From Marinifilum breve (GTDB lineage: Bacteria > Bacteroidota > Bacteroidia > Bacteroidales > Marinifilaceae), in the NCBI RefSeq assembly GCF_003202155.1, contig NZ_QFLI01000005.1:186001-250000 (forward strand): a stretch of DNA of 64,000 bases. Direction: 5' to 3'. Positions 9,575-18,131 of the stretch are shown here, piece after piece. Positions within the stretch are counted from its first letter, which is position 1; each line of letters begins with the position of its first letter. The notes under the pieces were generated by a model that saw only the letters and a program-made list of their open reading frames with translations, was not told the DNA's origin and made no database searches. Position numbers and translations under genes: made by a program.

Positions 9575-10081
9575 ATGAAAGCAAAAGTTAGCATTATAAT
9601 GGGCAGCACATCGGACCTGCCAGTTATGGAAAAAGCGGCAAAAGTTCTTAACGACTTCAAGATTCCTTTTGAAATCAATGCATTATCTGCACACAGAACC
9701 CCTGAGCAAGTTGAAAAATTTGCTAAAAACGCAAAAGAAAACGGTATTCAGGCAATCATTGCCGGAGCAGGAATGGCAGCTCACCTTCCAGGTGTAATTG
9801 CAGCTATGACTTCGATTCCTGTAATCGGTGTACCAATTAAGGCATCACTTGATGGAATGGATGCTCTTTTAAGTATTGCTCAAATGCCTCCAGGAATCCC
9901 TGTAGCAACAGTTGGAATCAACGGTGCAATGAATGCAGGTATTCTTGCAGCACAAATTCTTGCTGTAGGCGACGCAGACCTTCAAGAAGCTGTAATTGAA
10001 TTCAAAGAAGGATTGAAAGAAAAAATCGTTAAAGCAAACGAAGAATTATCGACTGTAAAATACGATTACAAGACGAACTAG
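9575..10081 (+). CDS. purE: N5-carboxyaminoimidazole ribonucleotide mutase (PurE)
   Basis: Converts N5-CAIR to CAIR in de novo purine synthesis. The 168-residue protein shows the class I PurE signature: GSTSDLPVME at the N-terminus, LSAHRTPE, AGAGMAAHLPG, and MPPGIPVATVGINGAMNAG. I start at the ATG at 9575 (MKAKVSIIMG) because PurE proteins begin right at this strand. The open frame runs 32 codons further up, to 9479, but that extension is low-complexity and not PurE-like. No purK adjoins it in this window. A terminator follows at 10108. Confidence 0.95.
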   Translation: MKAKVSIIMGSTSDLPVMEKAAKVLNDFKIPFEINALSAHRTPEQVEKFAKNAKENGIQAIIAGAGMAAHLPGVIAAMTSIPVIGVPIKASLDGMDALLSIAQMPPGIPVATVGINGAMNAGILAAQILAVGDADLQEAVIEFKEGLKEKIVKANEELSTVKYDYKTN

Positions 10082-10107
10082 GAAAGCATAATCCTATTTA
10101 TAGAAAT

Positions 10108-10143
10108 AAATCTGCATTTCGTTATGATATGCAGATTTTTTAT
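10108..10143 (+). terminator. Rho-independent terminator after purE
   Basis: A 10-bp stem AAATCTGCAT / ATGCAGATTT with an 11-nt loop, followed by a T-rich run, 26 bases after the purE stop. Confidence 0.8.
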
Positions 10144-10215
10144 TTTAATTTAACTATGATTTTTGACATCAATCAACCAAATTAAGAATAGATAAAAATC
10201 AGAGCGCATAAAAGA

Positions 10216-10241
10216 CAAGGCTTTTTTAATTGTAAGCCTTG
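10216..10241 (+). repeat. Inverted repeat in the leader of the PorV-like gene
   Basis: CAAGGCTT and AAGCCTTG flank a 10-nt loop, 53 bases before the start at 10294. There is no T run after it, so it is more likely a leader hairpin than a terminator. Confidence 0.45.
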
Positions 10242-10293
10242 CTTATAAGACATTGGTATGTAAATATCCTGTAAAACAGTTTTTAACTATACT

Positions 10294-11106
10294 ATGCGCA
10301 AATTTTTATTATTCATTCTTCTATTCATCTCAATAAAGGTTTTCTGCTCGAATGAAAACAGACCTGCAGGTGCAAGGTATTTTGCAATGGGAAATGCATC
10401 GGTTGCGCTCTTTGATGAATGGTCAGGCTTCCACAACCAAGCTGGCCTTGCATTGCTAAAGAAAAAATCTTTTGGTGCTTACTACGAAAATAGATTCACA
10501 AACAAAGAATTAAGCACCAAATCGTTCCTCATCAACATTCCAAGTAAATTTGGGTGCTTTTCTGGCAACTACACTCAATTTGGTTTTGAACTTTACAAAG
10601 AGTCTAAAATCGGATTTTCATATTCCAGAGCCTTAGGAAAACATTTTTGGGCTGGCCTACAACTCAATCAAATAAGAAAAAAACTAAATGCCGAATATGG
10701 AGCACAATCAAAGTATACATTCGAATTTGGATTGTTAGCAGAAATTGCTCCAAATTTCTATTTGGGTTTCCATCTGTCTAATCCTACACAGGAAAAGTTT
10801 GAAACCTGGGATTACGATGATAAAATTCCAACAGTAGGTAGATTTGGAATTTCATGGAAATTATCAAACGGAGCCATCATTAGTTCTGAAATACTAAAGA
10901 ATATTGATGATGACCCACAAATAAAAGCAGGAATAGAATACCCTGTAAATGAAAAATTATTCTTTCGGGCAGGAGCATATAACCATCCAAATTCAATAAG
11001 TTTTGGAATAGGTTATAACATCTCTAACCTAAAAACCAACATTGCCTTCTCCCGACACCCTGTTCTTGGATACACTCCATCGGCCGATATCAGTTTCCAA
11101 TTTTAA
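10294..11106 (+). CDS. PorV/PorQ-like outer-membrane beta-barrel protein
   Basis: A 270-residue exported protein: signal peptide about 1-18, then a motif RPAGARYFAMGNASVAL..WSGFHNQAGLA. This matches the N-terminus of FadL-related PorV/PorQ/UPF0164 barrels (RxxAMGxAxVA...NPAGLA). The rest is alternating beta-strand sequence ending in aromatic F (SFQF), the usual barrel C-terminal signature. It is 9 bp from the HhH-barrel gene and surely co-transcribed with it. In the type IX secretion system PorV and PorQ are accessory barrels; whether this one belongs to that system is unknown. Its tight pairing with the next gene suggests a joint outer-membrane role. Confidence 0.7.
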   Translation: MRKFLLFILLFISIKVFCSNENRPAGARYFAMGNASVALFDEWSGFHNQAGLALLKKKSFGAYYENRFTNKELSTKSFLINIPSKFGCFSGNYTQFGFELYKESKIGFSYSRALGKHFWAGLQLNQIRKKLNAEYGAQSKYTFEFGLLAEIAPNFYLGFHLSNPTQEKFETWDYDDKIPTVGRFGISWKLSNGAIISSEILKNIDDDPQIKAGIEYPVNEKLFFRAGAYNHPNSISFGIGYNISNLKTNIAFSRHPVLGYTPSADISFQF

Positions 11107-11115
11107 AACCGAATC

Positions 11116-13149
11116 ATGAAACGAATTCGCAGCATATTACCATTGATATTGTTCTTTTCTTATTTGAGTATCGCCACTGCTCAGAACACTGCAGTAGAAC
11201 AAGATTTAATAGAGCGAATCATTGAAAATATCGCAGAACAAGAGGAAGAAAATCCTGATTACACCAATCTATTGGAAGAAATTACCAAATTGATTCAAAA
11301 TCCATTAAACATCAATACAGCCAATTCTCATGAACTTGAAAAACTATACTTTTTAAATCAAAACCAAATAGAACAATTAATCAAATACCGAGAAGAAAAT
11401 GGAGCAATACTTAGCATTTACGAAATACAATTAATTAAAGGCTTTTCTGCAGAATTGGTTAAAAATATCGCTCCTTTAATTTCCACGAAGGCAAACCCCA
11501 AACCAATTAGCGTTAAAAACCTAAAGCATCAACTCTTAATCAGAAGCGAACACAATTTTCAAAAAGAAGCAGGATATAAAACCGCTAATGAGAATTCTAA
11601 ATACCTGGGAAAACCTTGGAAATATTACAGCAGATACCAAATCCAATCTCCAAAATCAGGAATAGTTTTTGGTTTTACTGCTGAGAACGATAAGGGAGAA
11701 CCATTCTTTAAGGATCAAAACTCAAATGGATTTGATTTTTACTCGGCTCATGTTCAAAAAAAATCAAACGGATTTTTAAAGCGGGTCAACTTAGGCGATT
11801 TCCAAATTAAATTTGGTCAAGGTCTAAGTCTATGGTCAGGCATGGGCGGCAAGAAATCTTCCTTTACCACTCAAAATGCAAGAAAATACCAAGGTATCAG
11901 ATCTTATAAATCAACTGATGAAAACCGATTTTTCCGAGGAGTATCCATCATCATATCCCCCTTAAAGGGAATTGACTTTGCCGCATTCGCCTCTTACAAA
12001 AAGATAGATGCTAGCGCTGACACCGACACCATTTCTTCATTTGCATCGAGCATCGTAAATACAGGCTTGCACCGAAACAAGAACGAATTGGATAAAAAAG
12101 ATGCTTTAAAAGAAAGGTTGTTTGGTGGCTATTTCACTTGTAATTTAAAGAACACCCAGTTTGGTGCTGCTTTTATTCAATATTCCTACTCTCCAGAAAT
12201 TCAAATCAAAGAGAAAGCATACTCTCAATTCAATTTCACGGGTAAAAACAATTACAACCTCAGCTTAAGCTATCAAACCCAAATCAATAACATACATTTA
12301 TTTGGAGAAGCTGCTCAATCAAAGTCGGGAGGCATTGGAATACTGCAAGGAGCCAACATCCAAATACATCCACAATTCAACCTTGAAACCATATATCGAA
12401 AATACGATAAGAATTTTCACGCACACTACTCCAATTCCTTTTCGGAACAGAGCAGAAGTCAAAATGAAGAAGGGATTTACATCGGGATTGATTTTCATCC
12501 ATTTCCCAAATGGAGCATAAAAGTTTACTACGATCAATTTGAATTTCCATGGCTAAGACATTCGAGCAATTCGCCTACCGATGGTCATGAATATTTTACA
12601 CAGATAGAATACACAAACAGCGATAAACTATCCATCTATTTTAGGTACAAGCAAGAAAACAAGGCTGATAACATGGATGCTGATTTCATAAATATCCCTG
12701 TTGAATATGAAAAAACTCAATATCGCCTGCATCTATCAGCAAAACCCGCAGCGAACTGGGAAATCAGAAACAGAATAGAATTTTCAAAATACAAGCAGGC
12801 AGAACAAAACGAAAATGGCTTTCTTATTTATCAGGATTTGATTTACAGATTTTCTCAATTTCCATTAAACATCAGTTTGAGGTATGCATTATTCGACACC
12901 GATTCTTACGACACAAGAATTTATGCCTATGAAAACGACATTTTATACGCCTACTCCGTTCCGGCTTATTACAATAAAGGAAGCCGATTCTATCTAAATT
13001 TGAATTATAAAATCAGTAACAGAATCACCTTTTATGCCAGGTATGCTCAAACAAAATACTCCAATACGGAAAGCATTGGATCAGGAACTTCGTTGATTCA
13101 TGGAGATACAAAATCAGATGTAAAACTTCAGCTAAAATTTCGTTTCTAG
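11116..13149 (+). CDS. Outer-membrane barrel protein with N-terminal ComEA-like helix-hairpin-helix domain
   Basis: 677 residues. Signal peptide 1-22 (cut after TAQ). An acidic helical linker precedes a helix-hairpin-helix repeat (about 63-125) with PLNINTANSHELEKL and QLIKYREENGAILSIYEI, close to the ComEA/PilX-type DNA-binding HhH. Residues 130-677 are long amphipathic beta strands ending in LKFRF, a typical outer-membrane barrel with C-terminal Phe. The layout puts a DNA-binding-type fold in the periplasm, tethered to a pore-like barrel. The family is conserved in Bacteroidota and is usually annotated only as a helix-hairpin-helix protein; its function is not established. Operon partner: the PorV-like gene just upstream. 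Confidence 0.8.
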   Translation: MKRIRSILPLILFFSYLSIATAQNTAVEQDLIERIIENIAEQEEENPDYTNLLEEITKLIQNPLNINTANSHELEKLYFLNQNQIEQLIKYREENGAILSIYEIQLIKGFSAELVKNIAPLISTKANPKPISVKNLKHQLLIRSEHNFQKEAGYKTANENSKYLGKPWKYYSRYQIQSPKSGIVFGFTAENDKGEPFFKDQNSNGFDFYSAHVQKKSNGFLKRVNLGDFQIKFGQGLSLWSGMGGKKSSFTTQNARKYQGIRSYKSTDENRFFRGVSIIISPLKGIDFAAFASYKKIDASADTDTISSFASSIVNTGLHRNKNELDKKDALKERLFGGYFTCNLKNTQFGAAFIQYSYSPEIQIKEKAYSQFNFTGKNNYNLSLSYQTQINNIHLFGEAAQSKSGGIGILQGANIQIHPQFNLETIYRKYDKNFHAHYSNSFSEQSRSQNEEGIYIGIDFHPFPKWSIKVYYDQFEFPWLRHSSNSPTDGHEYFTQIEYTNSDKLSIYFRYKQENKADNMDADFINIPVEYEKTQYRLHLSAKPAANWEIRNRIEFSKYKQAEQNENGFLIYQDLIYRFSQFPLNISLRYALFDTDSYDTRIYAYENDILYAYSVPAYYNKGSRFYLNLNYKISNRITFYARYAQTKYSNTESIGSGTSLIHGDTKSDVKLQLKFRF

Positions 13150-13212
13150 ATTTTCCACAATCATTTTCTTGTTGTACTTTCGGATTCTTAAATTAACTCT
13201 TAAGATCGTATC

Positions 13213-13686
13213 ATGAAGAAGATCATCAACCCATATCGTTCCACAGAAAACGGAAAATGCTTTGGCTGTTCGCCTGATAATGAACAAGGCCTACAAATGG
13301 ATTTTTTTGAAGATGGCGAATATGTTGTTTCCCAATGGGAGCCAAAAACTCACCTTTCTGGTTTTAAAAATGTTTTACATGGTGGAATTCAAACTACCAT
13401 TCTCGACGAAATAGCCTGTTGGGTAGTATTTGTAAAGTGTGAAACTGCAGGAGTAACTACAGCTTTGAATGCCAAATTTAAAAACTCCGCCTTCACAGAT
13501 AAGGGAAATCTAACCGTACGCGGAAAACTAATTTCGAAAGACCGAAGATTTGCAACCATTCATGCAGAGATTCTTGACCCAGCAGGAAAAGTGTGTTCTG
13601 AAGCTGAAGTCCAATACATGATTTTCCCACAAGAAATGGCTATTAAAAAATTTGAATACCCGGGAATTGAGGCTTTTTACGAGTAA
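13213..13686 (+). CDS. PaaI-like hotdog-fold thioesterase
   Basis: 157 residues, one hotdog domain. The signature LHGGIQTTILDEIACW (about 55-70) matches the PaaI/YiiD subgroup, in which the glycines bind the CoA moiety and the Asp/Glu activates water. The N-terminal ENGKCFGCSPDNEQGLQM also occurs in many stand-alone members. It presumably hydrolyses an acyl-CoA; the acyl group is unknown. It is 63 bp after the barrel gene and may be read from it, but no shared function is apparent. It ends 3 bp before the end of the convergent pseudouridine synthase gene. Confidence 0.85.
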   Translation: MKKIINPYRSTENGKCFGCSPDNEQGLQMDFFEDGEYVVSQWEPKTHLSGFKNVLHGGIQTTILDEIACWVVFVKCETAGVTTALNAKFKNSAFTDKGNLTVRGKLISKDRRFATIHAEILDPAGKVCSEAEVQYMIFPQEMAIKKFEYPGIEAFYE

Positions 13687-13689
13687 TGC

Positions 13690-14595
13690 TTACACAATCT
13701 CACTTTCCGAATTGTATTTCTCCCATCGTTTTTCCTCCATCTCCATAAATCGACCAAATTTATATGGAGGATCGATGGAAATACTCATCTCCTCTCCAGA
13801 GTCAGGATGAGTAAACTGTAACTCGGCTGCACATAAAAACAATCCTTTCCCTCGAAGAATTTCCCCTTCTGTACCGTAAATCTTATCTCCCAAAATTGGG
13901 TTGCCGATACCTGCCATATGAATTCTTAATTGATGTGTTCTTCCCGTTTCAGGATACAAATCAACCATACTTAAAAATCTGTTTCGGATAGATGGAGATT
14001 TTTTCACCAACTTAAATGTGCTTACCGCATCCTTGTCATCCACCTGCATATCAATTTTTCCTTTTTCGTGCAAAGAGCCAATCACCACAGCTCTGTATCT
14101 TTTCTTTACCAACCGATCTTCGAACTGTTTGCCCAATTTGGCAGATGCATCAGCCGTTTTAGCAACAAGCAATAATCCACAGGTAGGACTGTCAATCCTG
14201 TGAACCGGACGAAAAACAGGTAAAGCATTCTTCCTCATCGAAGGTCGAAGATTGTAAGGCAAAGCATTTTGTACCGTACGAAACCGATTACCGCTTACCG
14301 AAATCCCACCAGGTTTATTAATTATAGCAATATGATCATCTTCATAAACCACTTCCAATGGCAACTTATATATCTTACTTGGTGGCAGCTCTAAATCGCA
14401 CAGTTCAATTTTAAAACCAGCTTTTACCCACAAACCCGTTGAAGCCTGTAATCCATTTACCCGAATTAAGCCTCGCTTAATGGCTTTTTTGATTCCCTGA
14501 TTTGTATTAATTCCAGAGAAAATATGCAATGCATATTCTTGCAAACGGATGCTTTCAGTTCCTTCAGGAACCACATGAGCTTCAATAACTACCAT
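13690..14595 (-). CDS. RluA-family RNA pseudouridine synthase
   Basis: Isomerises uridine to pseudouridine in rRNA or tRNA. An S4-like RNA-binding segment (about 15-65, KKAIKRGLIRVNG) precedes the catalytic domain. The catalytic motif is HRIDSPTCGLLLVAKT; the usual form is HRLDxxTSG, so the Asp is kept with Leu to Ile and Ser to Cys changes. GRTHQLRIHMAGIGNPILGDKIYG is the conserved C-terminal motif. 301 residues. It is more like the RluA/RluC/RluD group than TruC, but the target position cannot be assigned. Single gene, convergent with the thioesterase. Confidence 0.92.
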   Translation of the reverse strand: MVVIEAHVVPEGTESIRLQEYALHIFSGINTNQGIKKAIKRGLIRVNGLQASTGLWVKAGFKIELCDLELPPSKIYKLPLEVVYEDDHIAIINKPGGISVSGNRFRTVQNALPYNLRPSMRKNALPVFRPVHRIDSPTCGLLLVAKTADASAKLGKQFEDRLVKKRYRAVVIGSLHEKGKIDMQVDDKDAVSTFKLVKKSPSIRNRFLSMVDLYPETGRTHQLRIHMAGIGNPILGDKIYGTEGEILRGKGLFLCAAELQFTHPDSGEEMSISIDPPYKFGRFMEMEEKRWEKYNSESEIV

Positions 14596-14833
14596 AACTC
14601 AATTTTTATTTGACGATAAGAAATGATTGAATAATAAAAGATACCAAATTCAGTTTAAAAAATAAGTTTAAATAAGATGACCCTTATCCAAAATCCAAAC
14701 GAAACTAATAAATGCTGTTTCCAATACAATTTTAATTCATTTAAAATTAAAACAACATTTTTTATTCATCACTTATGCCCTTTAAAAACAAGGCTTCTAC
14801 ACTTTATCTGTTTTGCAATTGAATCGAAACAAT

Positions 14834-14862
14834 TTTGAAATTTAAAATTTTTACTATTTTTG
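14834..14862 (+). promoter_or_regulatory. Promoter of the ybaK-like/HAD operon
   Basis: TATTTTTG (14855-14862) is an exact TAnnTTTG. A TTTG lies at 14834-14837, giving a 17-bp gap, slightly shorter than the usual 19-21. Transcription would start near 14868, leaving a leader of about 80 nt. Confidence 0.5.
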
Positions 14863-14885
14863 CCGCTCATTAAAAAAATATCATC

Positions 14886-14942
14886 TGGGAAACTGGTAAT
14901 TCCCAATCAGAAGAAAAACCTTCAAGATTGGGCCAAAAAACG
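14886..14942 (+). promoter_or_regulatory. Leader with two mutually exclusive stem-loops
   Basis: Segment 1 TGGGAA (14886-14891) can pair with segment 2 TTCCCA (14900-14905). Segment 2 read as CCCAATC (14902-14908) can instead pair with segment 3 GATTGGG (14936-14942). The second pairing ends 5 bases before the start codon and would cover the ribosome landing site; the first would free it. This is the geometry of a translational switch, seen by eye only. Confidence 0.4.
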
Positions 14943-14947
14943 AAAGG

Positions 14948-15439
14948 ATGAAGAAAACCAATGCAGCTCGCATTTTAGATCGAGCAGACATAGAATATGC
15001 GATTATCGATTACGATACAGATCCTATCGAAGTGGGAACTGAGCGTGTAAGCGAGAACACAAATCTGCATGTTCCATACATCAACAAAACCCTTGTACTT
15101 TCCGAAAACAAAACGGGAGTTGTTGTCGACTGCATATCTGGTTCGTCCGAACTTAAACCAAATTCCATTGTACAAATTAGCGAAAACCAAAAGAGTACTT
15201 TGGCTGCCTTGAAAAATATTCAAGAACTTACTGATTACATCTGTGGTGGATGTTCTTTCCCAGACACGAAAAAGGATTACCTTGTTTTTCTCAACACCCT
15301 TGCATTACAATTGAAACAATTCTCAATAAAAGCAGGATTAAGAGACAAACAAATGAAAATAGATTCTATCGACTTTCACTCGATTACAAAAGCAACTCTT
15401 TGTCTAACCTCAAATCCTAAACTAAAGCTGGCATGTTAG
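14948..15439 (+). CDS. YbaK/EbsC-family aminoacyl-tRNA deacylase
   Basis: 163 residues, the length of the YbaK (Cys-tRNAPro deacylase) family, which clears misacylated tRNA in trans. It opens MKKTNAARILDRADIEYAIIDYD as in YbaK, followed by NKTLVLSENKTGVVVDCISG with the catalytic-pocket Lys. The loop YICGGCSFPDTKKD replaces the usual YxxGGxSPxGxKK. The C-terminal LRDKQMKIDSIDF fits. It overlaps the next HAD gene by 7 bp, so the two are translationally coupled. The substrate amino acid is not certain. Preceded by a leader with competing hairpins. Confidence 0.85.
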   Translation: MKKTNAARILDRADIEYAIIDYDTDPIEVGTERVSENTNLHVPYINKTLVLSENKTGVVVDCISGSSELKPNSIVQISENQKSTLAALKNIQELTDYICGGCSFPDTKKDYLVFLNTLALQLKQFSIKAGLRDKQMKIDSIDFHSITKATLCLTSNPKLKLAC

Positions 15440-16071
15440 ATTTTAAAGCAATTATTTGGGATTACAACGGAACTTTACTCGACGATTTATCCATTGGAGT
15501 GCTTAGCATCAACAAAATGCTAAACAAAAGAGGATTGCCTTTACTAACAACCGAGCACTATCGCGAAGTATTTACTTTTCCTGTGAAAAGTTATTACGAA
15601 GCAGTAGGATTTAATTTTGAGACCGAAGATTGGGATAAAGCTGCAAATGAATTCATAGATCATTACACATCTTTATTGCCACAATCAGGAATTTTTCCTG
15701 AAGCTGTTAATTTGCTATCTCACTTTAATAAGGAGGGGAAAAAGCAATTTATTTTATCAGCAATGGAACAAAACATGCTTAATGAATCAACTCGCAATGA
15801 GAACATCATTAAGTATTTCGATGAGATATCAGGAATTGATAATATATACGCAAGTTCGAAAATTGACAATGGCTTACAGTTAATGAAAAAACATGAGCTA
15901 AAAGCCAGTGAGGTTTGCCTGTTTGGCGACACCACACACGATTATGAAGTTGCGAAGAAGTTAGGTTGTAATTGTATTTTAATTGCATCCGGACATCAAT
16001 CCTATCAAAAATTAAAGGAAACTGGTTGCCCTACAGTAGTCAACCACTTAAAGGAGATCACAAAGAATTAA
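15433..16071 (+). CDS. HAD-superfamily phosphatase
   Basis: 212 residues. The nucleophile motif is WDYNGTLLDD (DxNGT in place of DxDGT; the second position is Asn, tolerated in some HAD proteins). Motif II ILSA, a Lys in the middle, and motif IV LFGDTTHDYEVAKKLG with the GDTxxD metal site are all visible. A helical cap lies between motifs I and II, as in phosphoglycolate phosphatase-like enzymes. The start overlaps the ybaK-like gene by 7 bp. Whether the second motif I residue allows full phosphatase activity is worth noting; the substrate is unknown. Confidence 0.85.
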   Translation: MLDFKAIIWDYNGTLLDDLSIGVLSINKMLNKRGLPLLTTEHYREVFTFPVKSYYEAVGFNFETEDWDKAANEFIDHYTSLLPQSGIFPEAVNLLSHFNKEGKKQFILSAMEQNMLNESTRNENIIKYFDEISGIDNIYASSKIDNGLQLMKKHELKASEVCLFGDTTHDYEVAKKLGCNCILIASGHQSYQKLKETGCPTVVNHLKEITKN

Positions 16072-16129
16072 ACAACCATTTATAAATTTTTTACTAATTA
16101 AATTCTATTAAACAATCATTTAATTTATC

Positions 16130-16771
16130 ATGAAAAAATTACTTGCTATTTTCGCTGTTTTGGTTTCTTTTGCTGCTAACGCACAAAACCTTCAATTACA
16201 CCGCGATTTCGACCGTGGACACTTCACAACTACTTTTGAAATGTTCAAAATGGACAAGTGGGGTAACACTTTTACATTCATTGATTTTGATTACGATGCA
16301 GATAACGGTATCAACCAAGGATACTTCGAGATTGCTCGTGTATTAAAAACAGAGAAAATGCCAGTTGGTTTACACATTGAGTACAATGGTGGTGTTGGTA
16401 ATGCTGATAACTTTGGTTATACCATTAACGATGCATGGATTTTTGGTGTGAACTACGCAAAAGGTGGTGCTAAATCAGGATTCTCAACTTATGCTGGTTA
16501 CAAAGCTATTAAAGATGCTGATGATGCTAACTTCCAAATTACAGGAACTTGGTATGTTAACTTCTTCGATGGTAAAATGACTTTCTCAGGTTTTGCTGAC
16601 CTTTGGACTGAAAATGGTTTATCTGATGACACTGTATTCTTAACTGAGCCTCAGTTATGGTACAATGCTACTAAAAATGTTTCTTTCGGTGGAGAGGTTG
16701 AAATCTCTAACAACTTTGCAGGTGGCGATTTCGAAGTTCGTCCAACTCTTGCAGTGAAGTGGAATTTCTAA
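16130..16771 (+). CDS. DUF5020-family (Tsx-like) outer-membrane protein
   Basis: 213 residues with a clear signal peptide (MKKLLAIFAVLVSFAANAQ, cleaved after AQ). The mature part is short amphipathic strands rich in Tyr, Trp and Phe, ending VKWNF, so a 10-12 strand barrel is likely. The sequence looks like DUF5020, which is related to the Tsx nucleoside channel superfamily. It lies 23 bp upstream of an NCS2 purine permease, so it probably forms the outer-membrane step of nucleobase or nucleoside uptake. The family assignment is from pattern recognition; the transport role is inferred from context. Confidence 0.75.
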   Translation: MKKLLAIFAVLVSFAANAQNLQLHRDFDRGHFTTTFEMFKMDKWGNTFTFIDFDYDADNGINQGYFEIARVLKTEKMPVGLHIEYNGGVGNADNFGYTINDAWIFGVNYAKGGAKSGFSTYAGYKAIKDADDANFQITGTWYVNFFDGKMTFSGFADLWTENGLSDDTVFLTEPQLWYNATKNVSFGGEVEISNNFAGGDFEVRPTLAVKWNF

Positions 16772-16794
16772 TCATCAATTAAAAACTAGTAATC

Positions 16795-18093
16795 ATGTTA
16801 GATAAGTTTTTTAACATTACCAAACTAGGGTCAACCCTTCGTACCGAGGTTGTTGCAGGTATCACTACCTTCATGACCATGGCATATATCCTTGCGGTTA
16901 ACCCAGATATTTTAAGTGCAACCGGAATGGACAAAGGTGCTGTATTTACAGCGACTGCTATTTCGGCTATCATCGCAACTTTAGTTATGGCTTTGGTTGC
17001 TAAATTACCTTTCGCATTGGCTCCTGGTATGGGATTAAATGCATTCTTCGCATTTACCGTAGTATTAGGAATGAGATACAGCTGGCAATTTGCTTTAACT
17101 GCAGTATTCCTTGAAGGTATCATCTTCCTTTTATTAACAGCTTTCAACATTCGCGAGCTAATCGTTAACTCCATTCCGTTGAACCTGAAACACTCTGTTT
17201 CGGTGGGTATCGGTCTATTTATTGCATTTATTGGATTAAAAGGAGCTGGTGTTATTGTTGACAATCCTGCTACATTGGTAAGCTTAGGCGATATGAAAAG
17301 CCCAAGCGTAATTGTAGGATTAGTTGGTATTTTGGTAACAGGTGTTCTTTTCGCAAGAAACGTAAAAGGATCTCTTTTAATCGGTATCCTTTTCTCAACC
17401 ATATTGGCATTAATTTTAGGAGTAACTCACATGCCGGAAAACTACAAATTTGTAAGTCTTCCTCCATCAGTATCTCCTATCTTCTTCCAATTCGATTTCT
17501 CTCAAATCTTCACCATTGATATGGCTATCGTATTGTTCACATTCTTATTTGTGGATATGTTCGATACTGTAGGAACTTTGGTTGGTGTAGCTTCTAAAGC
17601 TGATATGTTGGATAAAGATGGTCGTGTACCTCGTGTAAAACAAGCTTTATTTGCCGATGCTGTTGGTACATTCTTCGGATCTATCTTGGGTACTTCAACT
17701 GTAACTACTTACGTTGAGAGTGCTGCTGGTGTATCAGAAGGTGGTAAAACAGGTATGACAGCACTTACAACTGCTGGTATGTTTGCTTTGGCATTGTTAT
17801 TTGCTCCTGTATTTATCATGATTCCTTCAGCTGCTACAGCTCCTGCTTTGGTAATTGTTGGTTTATTCATGATGTCGCCAATCTTGAAAGTTGATTTGAA
17901 CGACTTTACAGAAGCGGTTCCAGCATTCCTTTGTATCATTATGATGCCATTAACTTTCAGTATTGCTGATGGTATTGTTTTCGGGATGTTATCATACGTA
18001 ACTTTAAAATTACTTACGGGTCGTTACAAAGAAATTAGCCCGGTAATGATTGTTATAGTGGTATTGTTTATTATCAAATTCTATTTTGCCTAA
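16795..18093 (+). CDS. NCS2-family (AzgA-type) purine permease
   Basis: 432 residues and about 12-14 membrane helices. The N-terminal region LRTEVVAGITTFMTMAYILAVNP and the motif GTSTVTTYVESAAGVSEGGKTG are diagnostic of the AzgA branch (PbuG, AdeP/AdeQ, GhxP/GhxQ). This branch imports adenine, guanine or hypoxanthine with protons. It follows the DUF5020 barrel by 23 bp and ends at a strong terminator, so the two make a two-gene uptake unit. It differs from the UraA-branch NCS2 permease at 23952-25190. Confidence 0.92.
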   Translation: MLDKFFNITKLGSTLRTEVVAGITTFMTMAYILAVNPDILSATGMDKGAVFTATAISAIIATLVMALVAKLPFALAPGMGLNAFFAFTVVLGMRYSWQFALTAVFLEGIIFLLLTAFNIRELIVNSIPLNLKHSVSVGIGLFIAFIGLKGAGVIVDNPATLVSLGDMKSPSVIVGLVGILVTGVLFARNVKGSLLIGILFSTILALILGVTHMPENYKFVSLPPSVSPIFFQFDFSQIFTIDMAIVLFTFLFVDMFDTVGTLVGVASKADMLDKDGRVPRVKQALFADAVGTFFGSILGTSTVTTYVESAAGVSEGGKTGMTALTTAGMFALALLFAPVFIMIPSAATAPALVIVGLFMMSPILKVDLNDFTEAVPAFLCIIMMPLTFSIADGIVFGMLSYVTLKLLTGRYKEISPVMIVIVVLFIIKFYFA

Positions 18094-18131
18094 TTGATAG
18101 CACAAAAATCAGAATAGAATTTTCCATATTC

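Larger units (their letters stand above)
14596..14947. other. Divergent intergenic region with the ybaK-like promoter and leader
   Basis: 352 bp, very AT-rich. The left 240 bp show no clear structure and must hold the promoter of the minus-strand pseudouridine synthase gene. The right part holds a -7 element (14855-14862) and an 80-nt leader with competing stems (14886-14942). Confidence 0.5.

Noticed and set aside
14860-15042. A 60-codon frame overlapping the start of the ybaK-like gene as an upstream peptide
   Set aside because: It begins with a TTG that overlaps the -7 promoter box (14855-14862), so the transcript would not contain its start.
16779-17402. A 207-codon frame antisense to the purine permease
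   Set aside because: Long shadow of a strongly biased membrane-protein gene. The sense frame has the clear family motifs.
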